Of a stretch of 64,000 nt of DNA, positions 1 to 7,735 are shown piece by piece. How positions within the stretch are numbered: the first letter of the stretch is position 1; every line of letters begins with the position of its first letter. Location: contig NZ_JAPPSQ010000004.1 of the NCBI RefSeq assembly GCF_026652115.1, positions 1 through 64,000 on the forward strand. The letters are read 5' to 3'. The DNA comes from Algoriphagus sp. PAP.12. GTDB taxonomy: Bacteria; Bacteroidota; Bacteroidia; Cytophagales; Cyclobacteriaceae. The position numbers and the translations under genes are program-made. Below the pieces are notes generated by a model. That model saw only the letters and a program-made list of their open reading frames with translations, was not told where the DNA came from and made no database searches.

Positions 1-86
1 AACTCGCTCATTGTCTCTCTAGACCGCTCATCAGCTCACTCCGCCTTTTCAATCTTTCTCGCCGCCGTTCGCGTCGATTGGGAGTG

Positions 87-116
87 CAAATATCCGAGAA
101 TTATCCGACTCCACAA
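87..116 (-). promoter_or_regulatory. Strong Bacteroidota-type promoter firing out of the left edge
   Basis: On the minus strand a TTG (114-116) is followed by exactly 19 bases and then GATATTTG (87-94), one mismatch from the Bacteroidota -33/-7 consensus TTG-N19-TAnnTTTG. The predicted transcript starts near 80 and runs off the left edge through a leader that is noticeably richer in G and purines than the rest of the window. No coding start lies between the promoter and position 1. A leader of this character would suit a stable-RNA (rRNA) operon, but that is inference because the gene lies outside the window. Confidence 0.5.
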
Positions 117-184
117 TACCCCAGTAGAAAAAAATCACAACTATTCCCTAACTAACTGATAACGAATCGGAAAAATTTGAAATA

Positions 185-225
185 AAAAATAGCCCCTGAG
201 AGAGCTTCTCTCAGGGGCTATTTTT
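185..225. terminator. Bidirectional intrinsic terminator
   Basis: Two perfectly complementary 19-base arms (185-203 and 207-225) enclose a GCT loop. The stem is GC-rich in the middle and flanked by A-runs and T-runs on both sides, so it can terminate in either direction. It lies 18 bases past the stop of the DUF1080 gene at 243 on the minus strand and is its terminator. Confidence 0.9.
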
Positions 226-242
226 ATAATTATTTGGTCAGA

Positions 243-839
243 TTATAGTTTCTTCAAAACAATGTTTCGCCAGTAAACTTTAATCCCTCCACCATCATGG
301 ATTTGAAGACAAACGCCCCCTTTTCCTTCTCCAATCTTGGCATCTGTGAAGTTTACCATCTCGTGTCCGTTTAGGTAAGAGGTCACATTATCACCCTTCA
401 CAACAATTTTCATTTTATTCCATTCTCCGAATTTCAAATATTTATCCTTTTCCGGATCAGGTTTCACTAACCAGCCTCTTCCGTAAGACTCATAGATCCC
501 TCCGGTGTCATGTCCTGGAGGTGCAACTTCCACTTGCCAGCCCGAAACTTTGGTGCCATCTACAGTAGATCTTATGAAAACACCACTGTTTCCGTTTGCC
601 TCCTGCTTAAATTCCAATGTGATTTCGAAGTCATCATATTGTTCTTCTGTACCCAAGTAACCATAACCTTTGTCTGGACCACTTTCAGAAATCAACAATC
701 CATCTTCTACATACCACTTCTCAGTTCCGTAAATCACCCATCCATCTAGGTTTTTACCGTTAAAAAGCTTTTCCTTCTTTTGTGCAAAAGAAAACTGGAC
801 ACTTGCCAGCAACAGGGCCAATACTAGTAGTTTTTTCAT
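243..839 (-). CDS. DUF1080 secreted protein (3-keto-disaccharide hydrolase family)
   Basis: The 198-residue protein has a Sec signal peptide (residues 1-19, ending FSFAQ) and one DUF1080 domain (PF06439) filling the rest. Family hallmarks are LFNGKNLDGW near residue 25, NSGVFIR near 84, a GEWNKMKI strand and the closing WRNIVLKKL. The fold is a concanavalin-like beta sandwich; members are now named 3-keto-disaccharide hydrolases, and the protein should be periplasmic or exported. Its ATG overlaps the TGA of the upstream DUF1080 lipoprotein (ATGA), so the two are translationally coupled. A strong terminator follows. The family assignment is firm; the exact substrate is not readable from sequence. 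Confidence 0.9.
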   Translation of the reverse strand: MKKLLVLALLLASVQFSFAQKKEKLFNGKNLDGWVIYGTEKWYVEDGLLISESGPDKGYGYLGTEEQYDDFEITLEFKQEANGNSGVFIRSTVDGTKVSGWQVEVAPPGHDTGGIYESYGRGWLVKPDPEKDKYLKFGEWNKMKIVVKGDNVTSYLNGHEMVNFTDAKIGEGKGGVCLQIHDGGGIKVYWRNIVLKKL

Positions 840-1600
840 AGTGTTCTAATTTTAATATTCTTGAACCATACAGGGTCACCATGATCCTGTAGAGCTATCA
901 AACCTTTTTTGGCAATTTTATAATCAGGGAACTCTTCCCACTTACCAGAATTTCTTCTCGTCTCCCAATCTTCAGAGTAAGGAACAAACTCAACAGTTTT
1001 CTTTCCATTCAACCAATAGCTAGCACCTTCTTCAGAAAAGATGATTTTGGAAGTATTCCACTCGCCGGCTGGCTTAACCACACCTTCGTAATCCGGAACA
1101 TACATGGCATAGTCAGCTGCAAGAGACTGCCAATCTTCCAATGGCTGAGGGAATCCCAATTGATCAATAACCTGATATTCTGGACCAGTATAATAAGGAG
1201 CTTTATAATCCGGACCTTCTACAACATGATAGAATACGCCACTATTTCCTCCTGGAGAGATTTTCCAAGTGAATTCCATTTCAAATTCTTCAAATTCCAT
1301 ACCGTCAAAAACGATATCGCCGCCAAAGTCTTCCCCGCCAGTTGCACCAAGACCTTTCATCACGCCATCCTCCACAATCCAATTAGAAGGAGTAGTATCA
1401 CCGTTGAAAGCTCTCCAACCATCTAATGATTGTCCATCAAATAAAAGCATCCAACCAGCTGCTTTCTCATCAGGAGTCAGGGAGTTATCCATTACAACTT
1501 CTTCTGCCACTACCTCCTCGCTGGTATCCTCTGCGGGTTTTGGACCACAGGCCCAAGCCAAGGCAAAAAGGGCTACCCAGGCTATTCTCGATTTTTTCAT
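836..1600 (-). CDS. DUF1080 lipoprotein (3-keto-disaccharide hydrolase family)
   Basis: The 254-residue protein begins with a lipoprotein signal whose lipobox is AWAC (Cys18), followed by an acidic Ser/Glu/Val linker (to about residue 40) and a DUF1080 domain. Visible motifs are LLFDGQSLDGW, NSGVFYH, EYQVID, GEWNTSKI, WLNGKKTVEF and the closing WFKNIKIRTL. The inserted PYYTGPEYQ and VPYSEDWETRR segments make it longer than its downstream partner. It is first in a two-gene unit coupled by a 4-base overlap to the second DUF1080 gene. Membrane anchoring in one copy and a soluble secreted form in the other suggests complementary sites of action, which is inference. Confidence 0.9.
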   Translation of the reverse strand: MKKSRIAWVALFALAWACGPKPAEDTSEEVVAEEVVMDNSLTPDEKAAGWMLLFDGQSLDGWRAFNGDTTPSNWIVEDGVMKGLGATGGEDFGGDIVFDGMEFEEFEMEFTWKISPGGNSGVFYHVVEGPDYKAPYYTGPEYQVIDQLGFPQPLEDWQSLAADYAMYVPDYEGVVKPAGEWNTSKIIFSEEGASYWLNGKKTVEFVPYSEDWETRRNSGKWEEFPDYKIAKKGLIALQDHGDPVWFKNIKIRTL

Positions 1601-1708
1601 AGTATAAATGGTGTTTAAGATTGAAAGTTAAATGAAAATTTTAAAAAAGTCATGGAAGAAAATATAATTTTTCATGAGCGGAAAACACATACATTTCCTA
1701 TGCTATCC

Positions 1709-2467
1709 TTAAAGGCTTTCGAAATACTTCCTGCTTTTCAGCAATCTGCTTCCATACCATGAAAACAATTCTCCATCCACCAATAAGATTCGGGTATTTG
1801 GAAAATGACTTTGAAAAAACTCAACATGTTCCTCCTTAAATGGATAAGGCTCTGAGCTCAATAAAAGATACTCTGGATTCAAATCCTTTATTTCCTCCAA
1901 GTCCAATTGAGGATACCGATCAGATTGGACCAAGTTTTCAAATCCGGAAAACTGAAGCATTTCATTAATAAAGGTATACCTCCCAGCAGTCATGATCGGG
2001 TTATTCCAAATTAAATAAACAGCGGTTCCTTTATAAGGAATAGGGACTTCAAAATCATTTGCTATTCTAGAGGCAATTCTTTCAGCATTCTTTTTTTCAT
2101 CTAATAGGTATCCTAATTCACGGATCATTGACAAAGAATCTTCCAAATTGTAAATATCGCTCATCCAAACAGAGTAATCTTCCATCAACTGCTCTATCCC
2201 TTCTTTGTCATTTTCCTCTTTATTTCCAATGATCAAATCAGGACTTAGATTTTTAATAGCATCGAAACGGTAATTCTTCGTACCTCCAATGATTGTTTTC
2301 TCCTTTTTTATATTGGTTGGATAAATACAAAACTTAGTCACGCCGACCAACCTGTCTTTCAGTCCAAGATCAACCAATAACTCTGTTTGAGATGGGACCA
2401 ATGAAATTATCCGCTGAGGTGGTCTTTCTAAAAAAATTGAATTCCCTAATTGGTCTTTATATTCCAT
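1709..2467 (-). CDS. Helical-backbone metal receptor (BtuF/FepB-like), without signal peptide
   Basis: The 252-residue protein matches the periplasmic binding protein fold of cobalamin and iron-chelate receptors (Peripl_BP_2, PF01497): RIISLVPSQTELLVDLG near the N-terminus, LSPDLIIGNKEEN in the middle and LNPEYLLLSSEPYPF in the C-terminal lobe. The only ATG consistent with the family start is at 2467 (MEYKDQLG); a longer reading would begin at a TTG inside a hairpin. With this start there is no signal peptide or lipobox, unlike transporter-bound receptors, and no permease or ATPase gene is adjacent. It lies 63 bases downstream of the M42 peptidase gene and may share its transcript. A cytoplasmic chelate-binding role is possible but unproven. 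Confidence 0.8.
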   Translation of the reverse strand: MEYKDQLGNSIFLERPPQRIISLVPSQTELLVDLGLKDRLVGVTKFCIYPTNIKKEKTIIGGTKNYRFDAIKNLSPDLIIGNKEENDKEGIEQLMEDYSVWMSDIYNLEDSLSMIRELGYLLDEKKNAERIASRIANDFEVPIPYKGTAVYLIWNNPIMTAGRYTFINEMLQFSGFENLVQSDRYPQLDLEEIKDLNPEYLLLSSEPYPFKEEHVEFFQSHFPNTRILLVDGELFSWYGSRLLKSRKYFESL

Positions 2468-2479
2468 AAAAGTGAAAAT

Positions 2480-2518
2480 GATCCGTGACAAGAAGTTTCC
2501 TTCAATGAATCACGGATC
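2480..2518 (-). other. Structured intergenic hairpin between M42 peptidase and metal receptor
   Basis: Perfect 9-base arms (GATCCGTGA at 2480-2488, TCACGGATC at 2510-2518) enclose a second small stem GAAG/CTTC capped by GAAA. It fills most of the 63-base gap between the M42 stop and the receptor ATG. On the minus strand it is followed by ATTTTC only, so it is a weak terminator at best; attenuation or RNA processing within the pair is an alternative. Confidence 0.6.
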
Positions 2519-2530
2519 AAAGCTTTCTAT

Positions 2531-3595
2531 TTATACAACATATCTAAAGTCAAATGACGGATCAAATCCTATCAAAAACTCATACATCAAATTTATCACT
2601 TGCTCAATATCGGCCTTACTTGCTGTTTCCACAGTCGTATGCATATACTTCAGGGGAAGTGAAATCAAAGCTGAAGGAACTCCCTCATTAGAATAAGCAA
2701 AAGCATCGGTATCTGTCCCTGTAACTCTTGAAGCTGCAGACCTTTGAAAAGGAATGTCCTTTTTCTTGGCTGTATCGATAATCAAGTCCAACAATTTCTT
2801 GTGAACGGAGGCTCCATACGTCAAAACCGGCCCTTTACCTGCGGTTTGATCTCCACTTGCAATCTTATTATACATAGGAGCCGTGGTATCGTGGCAAACA
2901 TCGGTGATGATTGCTGCATTTGGTTTTATGTTATGTGCGATCATTTCTGCACCTCTCAAACCGATTTCCTCCTGGACTGCATTGACTACATATAAACCAA
3001 ATGGAAGTTGAATTCCAGATTCTTTGATTTTCTTAGCTACTTGCGCAATCATATAGCCGCCAATTCTATTATCCAGAGCTCTACCAGAATAGAATTTCCC
3101 ATTTAACTCGGTCAATTCATCTTTGAAAGTGATTACACATCCAACATGGATTCCCAACTCCTCCACTTCTTCTTTTGATCTTGCTCCTACATCTATAAAT
3201 ATATTGTCCAATGTTGGAGTGTCTTCTTTTCCATCTTTTCTAACATGGATTGCGGGCCATCCAAAAACTCCGGGAACAATTCCTTTGTCAGTATGAATAT
3301 TTACTCTCATCGAAGGAGCAATCATATGATCGGAACCTCCATTTCTCCTTACATAGATATATCCATCATCTTTGATATAATTGACAAACCAGCTGATTTC
3401 ATCCGCATGGGCTTCAATCACCATCTTATAAGGAGCATCGGGATTGATCACTCCTACCGCGGTTCCATAATTATCAGTAAAATGGGTATCCACAAAAGGT
3501 TTGATATAGTCCAGCCAAATTTGCTGACCGGATGCCTCAAATCCAGTAGGTGAGGCGTTGTTGAGGTAGGTGTATAGGAAAGTGTTTTGATCCAT
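2531..3595 (-). CDS. M42 family metallopeptidase (aminopeptidase/deblocking type)
   Basis: The 354-residue protein belongs to the cytosolic M42 dinuclear-metal aminopeptidases, which trim peptides and form large tetrahedral oligomers. Expected ligands and catalytic residues are visible in order: EAHADEI (His and Asp), GRALDNRIGG (bridging Asp), QEEIGLRG (catalytic and ligand Glu pair), TDVCHDT (Asp) and KYMHTTVE (His). I chose the ATG at 3595 (MDQNTF); the longer frame would start within the leader hairpin. The length is normal for the family. The metal-receptor-like gene follows 63 bases downstream. It could equally be labelled endoglucanase/PepA-like by old naming, but M42 aminopeptidase is better supported. 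Confidence 0.92.
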   Translation of the reverse strand: MDQNTFLYTYLNNASPTGFEASGQQIWLDYIKPFVDTHFTDNYGTAVGVINPDAPYKMVIEAHADEISWFVNYIKDDGYIYVRRNGGSDHMIAPSMRVNIHTDKGIVPGVFGWPAIHVRKDGKEDTPTLDNIFIDVGARSKEEVEELGIHVGCVITFKDELTELNGKFYSGRALDNRIGGYMIAQVAKKIKESGIQLPFGLYVVNAVQEEIGLRGAEMIAHNIKPNAAIITDVCHDTTAPMYNKIASGDQTAGKGPVLTYGASVHKKLLDLIIDTAKKKDIPFQRSAASRVTGTDTDAFAYSNEGVPSALISLPLKYMHTTVETASKADIEQVINLMYEFLIGFDPSFDFRYVV

Positions 3596-3613
3596 AATAA
3601 TTGTTAATAGTCC

Positions 3614-3629
3614 ATGGTCCATAGACCAT
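3614..3629. repeat. Small hairpin in the M42 leader
   Basis: ATGGTC (3614-3619) and GACCAT (3624-3629) pair around CATA, set in a short TCCATGGTCCATAGACC alternation just upstream of the M42 start. It has no T-run. It may be a minor dispersed palindrome; nothing else supports a function. Confidence 0.35.
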
Positions 3630-3757
3630 AGATTTTAAAATTTAATTGTTTAAAGAGTTTTCAAAGGTTTCCTAATTCAAACTCCTTTTTAAACCCTGTG
3701 TCATTTTTACAAGTTCTTCTCAACTTGAATAAATTAATTGGAAGCTTTGTCAAATAA

Positions 3758-5341
3758 CTACAAAGGTATATTCCCATGTTTCTTTCTCGGCAATTGATCC
3801 ACTTTGTTCTCTAACATTTTAAATGCTTTGATCAATTTGATTCGCGTTTCAGACGGTATGATTACCTCATCAATAAAACCTCTGTGAGCCGCTCTGTATG
3901 GGTTGGCAAATTTCTTTGTGTATTCATCAACTTTTTCCTGTAGCTTTTCCTCAGGATTTTCAGCCTCTGCAATTTCTTTTTTGAAAATAATCTCCGAGGC
4001 CCCTTTTGCTCCCATCACAGCAATCTCAGCCGATGGCCAAGCAAAATTCATATCGGCCCCAATATGTTTGGAATTCATCACATCATAAGCGCCTCCATAG
4101 GCCTTCCTTGTAATCACGGTAATTCTAGGAACGGTAGCCTCGGAAAATGCATACAATAACTTGGCTCCATTAGTAATAATACCGTTCCATTCTTGATCCG
4201 TGCCCGGCAAAAATCCCGGAACATCCACCAATACCAATAAAGGAACATTGAAACTATCACAAAAGCGCACAAACCTAGCCGCTTTGATAGAAGCATGATT
4301 ATCCAACACTCCTGCCATGGACTGAGGTTGATTTCCTACAATACCTATACTTCGGCCAGCCAAGCGAGCAAAACCCACTACTATATTATCTGCATAGTTT
4401 TCATGAACCTCCAAAAAGGAATCAGAGTCTACGATTCCGGAAACTACCTCACGAATATCATAAGGATGATTTGGGTTTTCAGGAACTATAGAATCTAAAA
4501 CATTCCTAGTTTCATCCTCTTTTAATTCATAGGGATAAATCGGAGCAATTTCTTCACAATTCTGAGGGATATAGGAGAGTAAACTTTTGATATGTCGAAT
4601 GCACTCTACCTCATTTTTACAGGAAAAATGCGTCACTCCAGATTTGGTACTATGAGCTGATGCTCCTCCCAACTCTTCTGCTGTGACATTTTCCTGGGTT
4701 ACTGTTTTGACGACGTTTGGTCCAGTCACAAACATATAAGAGGTGTTTTCCACCATTAATATAAAGTCCGTTATCGCAGGAGAGTAAACTGCCCCGCCAG
4801 CACAAGGCCCCATAATGGCAGAAATTTGAGGAACTACTCCCGAAGCTTTTGTATTTCTATAGAAAATATCTGCATATCCACCAAGGGAGTTCACTCCTTC
4901 TTGGATTCTTGCTCCGCCCGAGTCATTCAATCCAATCACAGGAGCACCATTTTTCATGGCCATATCCATGATTTTGCAAATTTTCTCGGCATGAGTTTCC
5001 GAAAGTGAACCCCCAAAAACTGTAAAATCCTGCGAAAAGACATAAACCAACCTCCCATTTACCTCTCCATAACCGGTTACCACCCCATCTCCCAAGTAAT
5101 GCTCTTTATCCAAACCAAAATCTTTGGCTCTATGCATGACGAACTTATCAATCTCTTGAAAAGACCCTTCGTCCAAAAGCAAGTCTACCCTCTCACGTGC
5201 GGTTAGTTTACCTTTTTTATGTTGAGATTCGATTCTTTTTTCTCCTCCACCCAACAATGCTTCGGCATTCTTCTTTTTGAGCAGATCGATTTTCTCCTGA
5301 TTTCCAGAAGCGGCATAAATGGGTTTACTCTGATTGTCCAT
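3758..5341 (-). CDS. pccB: Acyl-CoA carboxylase carboxyltransferase subunit (propionyl-CoA type)
   Basis: The 527-residue protein is the carboxyltransferase beta subunit of a biotin-dependent acyl-CoA carboxylase, which moves carboxyl from biotin to propionyl- or acetyl-CoA. Both crotonase-like halves are present: [22 protein letters not shown] and [11 protein letters not shown] in the first, [13 protein letters not shown] and [11 protein letters not shown] in the second, and the typical end KKHGNIPL. In PccB/AccB enzymes the Asp in GGAYDVM has been linked to propionyl-CoA preference, so the propionyl assignment is likely but not certain. The ATG at 5341 (MDNQSK) is preferred over an upstream TTG. 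No biotin carboxylase alpha subunit lies nearby, so the partner must be encoded elsewhere. Confidence 0.9.
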   Translation of the reverse strand: MDNQSKPIYAASGNQEKIDLLKKKNAEALLGGGEKRIESQHKKGKLTARERVDLLLDEGSFQEIDKFVMHRAKDFGLDKEHYLGDGVVTGYGEVNGRLVYVFSQDFTVFGGSLSETHAEKICKIMDMAMKNGAPVIGLNDSGGARIQEGVNSLGGYADIFYRNTKASGVVPQISAIMGPCAGGAVYSPAITDFILMVENTSYMFVTGPNVVKTVTQENVTAEELGGASAHSTKSGVTHFSCKNEVECIRHIKSLLSYIPQNCEEIAPIYPYELKEDETRNVLDSIVPENPNHPYDIREVVSGIVDSDSFLEVHENYADNIVVGFARLAGRSIGIVGNQPQSMAGVLDNHASIKAARFVRFCDSFNVPLLVLVDVPGFLPGTDQEWNGIITNGAKLLYAFSEATVPRITVITRKAYGGAYDVMNSKHIGADMNFAWPSAEIAVMGAKGASEIIFKKEIAEAENPEEKLQEKVDEYTKKFANPYRAAHRGFIDEVIIPSETRIKLIKAFKMLENKVDQLPRKKHGNIPL

Positions 5342-5362
5342 GAAATTACAATTAGTCTTAGC

Positions 5363-5370
5363 CAAATATA
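5363..5370 (-). promoter_or_regulatory. Putative -7 element of the carboxyltransferase gene
   Basis: TATATTTG on the minus strand matches TAnnTTTG perfectly and lies 22 bases before the ATG. The -33 position 19 bases upstream reads TTT rather than TTG, so this is a partial match. Confidence 0.4.
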
Positions 5371-5528
5371 ACCAGCTTTACCAATGCTGAAAAAATAATT
5401 CCCATCTATGCGAAATGCTTTATTTCTCTCATTTTTCCATAGATATAAATGTGAAAGAATTTAATCCCTGTTTAACAATGCTTTTTGGAATTACTTTCTA
5501 TATTCGCCCAACCTAAATTTTGGAGCAT

Positions 5529-6470
5529 ATGAGTACCCGAAAGGCGGCGGTGATTGACATGGGTACCAATACATTTCATTTGTTATTGGTAGAAATCAGC
5601 AACGGAGATTTTAAGACAATTTATAAGGAGAAAATTCCTGTAAAATTGGGACAAGGCGGAATCAACCAAGACCAAATTGCCCAGGATGCGCTCAAACGTG
5701 CTTATCATACCCTTCGCCACTTCCGAAATTTAATTGACGGGGAAAAAATCGAACACATCTTTGCTTTTGCTACTAGCGCTGTTCGAAATGCTAAAAACGG
5801 CTCCGAATTCGTCCAGGAAGTAAAAAAGACCTTAGACATTGATATCAATGTCATTTCCGGAAAGCAGGAAGCTCAATTAATTTATGAAGGAATTAAGCTT
5901 TCTGGTTCTTTAAATGGACAGACTGAATTGATGATGGACATCGGAGGTGGCTCGGTAGAATTCATCATCGGAACTTCTCAAGAAGCCATTTGGAAAGAAA
6001 GTTTTGAAATCGGAGGCCAACGTTTATTGGAGCTTTTTCATCATCACGACCCTATCTTGCCCGAAGAAGTGCTTCGTCTTTATTCTTATCTGGAAGAAAA
6101 GCTTGCACCATTGCTGGAGGCTGTTCAACAATTCAAGCCTACAAGTCTTGTCGGAGCTTCAGGCACCTTTGATACCCTGACAGACATTTATTTCGAATCT
6201 ATGCTACAGTGCAAACTGACAGGACAGCATGTTTTCGAATTACCTTCTGAAGAATTCCATAGAATCCACCAAATGCTTGTGACTATGGATAGAGAAGAAA
6301 GACTGAAAATCCCGGGAATGATTCCTATGCGCGTTGATATGATCGTGGTAGCATCCACTTTGATTGATTTTATCCTTCGATATATTCCTGTTCAGTCTAT
6401 CACCTGTTCACACTACGCCTTAAAGGAAGGAGCAATTTCTACCTTATTGACAGAAGTAAGCTCCCACTAA
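5529..6470 (+). CDS. Ppx/GppA family phosphatase (exopolyphosphatase-like)
   Basis: The 313-residue protein has the ASKHA-fold phosphatase motifs MGTNTFHLLL (N-terminal phosphate loop), FATSAVRNAKNG, SGKQEAQLIYEG and MDIGGGSVEFIIG (second phosphate loop), followed by GASGTFDTL. It is about the length of the two-lobe core; the C-terminal HD-type extension of E. coli Ppx is absent, as in many short Bacteroidota and archaeal members. It should hydrolyse polyphosphate or the 5'-phosphate of pppGpp in the cytoplasm; sequence cannot separate these. The ATG at 5529 (MSTRKAA) is preferred; the frame also opens with a TTG nine bases earlier. It stands alone, 59 bases before the Ldh2-type gene. Confidence 0.9.
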   Translation: MSTRKAAVIDMGTNTFHLLLVEISNGDFKTIYKEKIPVKLGQGGINQDQIAQDALKRAYHTLRHFRNLIDGEKIEHIFAFATSAVRNAKNGSEFVQEVKKTLDIDINVISGKQEAQLIYEGIKLSGSLNGQTELMMDIGGGSVEFIIGTSQEAIWKESFEIGGQRLLELFHHHDPILPEEVLRLYSYLEEKLAPLLEAVQQFKPTSLVGASGTFDTLTDIYFESMLQCKLTGQHVFELPSEEFHRIHQMLVTMDREERLKIPGMIPMRVDMIVVASTLIDFILRYIPVQSITCSHYALKEGAISTLLTEVSSH

Positions 6471-6496
6471 AAGCCACAAATCTTTCTGATACGTTG

Positions 6497-6504
6497 TATC
6501 TTTG
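6497..6504 (+). promoter_or_regulatory. Putative -7 element of the Ldh2-type gene
   Basis: TATCTTTG is a perfect TAnnTTTG match 25 bases before the ATG at 6530. No TTG lies 19-21 bases upstream, so only half of the promoter is convincing. Confidence 0.4.
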
Positions 6505-6529
6505 TTGTACCGACAAAGACTTTTAAAAA

Positions 6530-7603
6530 ATGAACACATTTTCCTACGAGCAATTATACAAATTCACCCACGACATGCTCCTGAAAATCGGTTGTCCGGA
6601 AGTTCATGCCCAAATCGGAGCAGATGTTCTTCTTTCAGCAGATATGAGAGGGGTTGATAGCCATGGAGTAGCAAGGCTTTCGGGCTATGTCAGACTTTGG
6701 GAAAAAGGAAGAATAAATACCAATCCCAATATCAAAATTGTGCACGAAACCCCTTCCACAGCAGTAGTTGATGGTGACAAAGGACTCGGATTGGTAGTTG
6801 CACCTTATGCTATGAATGTGGCTATTGAGAAAGCTAGTAAAGCAGGAACGGGATGGGTTTCTGTAAAAAATTCAAATCATTATGGTATTGCTGGATATCA
6901 TTCCATGATGGCTTTGGAACATGATATGATTGGAATTTCCCTGACAAATGCCAGCCCTTTAGTGAGCCCGACCTTTTCCAAGGAAAGACTTTTGGGAACC
7001 AATCCTATTTCAGTGGCGATCCCTGCGGACCAAGAACCGCCCTTTGTAGCGGATATGGCCACAACTACTGCTGCCAATGGAAAATTGGAAATCTTACAGA
7101 GAAAAGGGCAAGATGCTCCCGAAGGATGGGTTCAAGATAAAGATGGAAATAGCACTACTTCTTCCAATGGAGTCAAAGATGGTGGAGCTTTATTACCTCT
7201 GGGAGGAGATCGAGAACATGGATCTCATAAAGGATATGCCTTAGGGTCTATTGTAGATATCTTTTCCGCGGTCCTTTCAGGAGCCAATTATGGCCCTTGG
7301 GTTCCTCCATTTGTGGCATTTTTAGAACCAGATCCCAATCCAGTTGGTGAGGGAATCGGCCACTTCTTTGGAGCTATGCGTGTAGATGCATTTAGACCTG
7401 CGGGCGAATTCAAATCTCATATGGATAACTGGATCAAGCGATTTAGATCAGCTGAACCCACTCCTGGAAATGAAAAAGTATTGATCCCAGGAGATCCTGA
7501 AAGGGAATTGGAAGAATATCGCAAGACGAATGGAATCCCATTACTTGATCCGGTTGTCAAAGATCTATCGGAATTGGGACAGAGATTTGGTGTAAAATTC
7601 TAA
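6530..7603 (+). CDS. Ldh2 (malate/L-lactate/ureidoglycolate) family NAD(P)-dependent dehydrogenase
   Basis: The 357-residue protein belongs to the COG2055 family, whose NAD(P)-binding fold differs from classical Rossmann lactate/malate dehydrogenases. Signature stretches are MRGVDSHGVARL near residue 43, SNHYGIAGYHSM near 118, GTNPISVAIPA near 155 and a glycine-rich GGDREHGSHKGYAL near 226. Members oxidise 2-hydroxy acids such as malate, lactate, ureidoglycolate or 2,3-diketogulonate in the cytoplasm; the substrate cannot be read here. It is not the housekeeping malate dehydrogenase, which is encoded at 50655. A clear terminator follows the stop directly. Confidence 0.9.
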   Translation: MNTFSYEQLYKFTHDMLLKIGCPEVHAQIGADVLLSADMRGVDSHGVARLSGYVRLWEKGRINTNPNIKIVHETPSTAVVDGDKGLGLVVAPYAMNVAIEKASKAGTGWVSVKNSNHYGIAGYHSMMALEHDMIGISLTNASPLVSPTFSKERLLGTNPISVAIPADQEPPFVADMATTTAANGKLEILQRKGQDAPEGWVQDKDGNSTTSSNGVKDGGALLPLGGDREHGSHKGYALGSIVDIFSAVLSGANYGPWVPPFVAFLEPDPNPVGEGIGHFFGAMRVDAFRPAGEFKSHMDNWIKRFRSAEPTPGNEKVLIPGDPERELEEYRKTNGIPLLDPVVKDLSELGQRFGVKF

Positions 7604-7611
7604 AACCAAAA

Positions 7612-7641
7612 AAACTCAGGCAAAACAGTCTGAGTTTTTTT
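7612..7641 (+). terminator. Intrinsic terminator of the Ldh2-type gene
   Basis: AAACTCAG (7612-7619) pairs perfectly with CTGAGTTT (7630-7637), followed by more T residues. It starts 9 bases after the stop codon. Confidence 0.85.
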
Positions 7642-7676
7642 ATGTCCAATTTTATCTCCACCCATCCTAAGGCAAT

Positions 7677-7706
7677 TTGGGGAAATGGGTGCTTTTTGTA
7701 AATTGA
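7677..7706 (+). promoter_or_regulatory. Putative promoter of the first Gfo/Idh gene
   Basis: TTG (7677-7679), 19 bases, then TAAATTGA (7699-7706), an imperfect -7 box. It lies 30 bases upstream of the ATG at 7736 and after the preceding terminator, so a promoter is needed in this gap. Confidence 0.4.
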
Positions 7707-7735
7707 TTTTTTGACATCCTCAAACCCATCAACCT

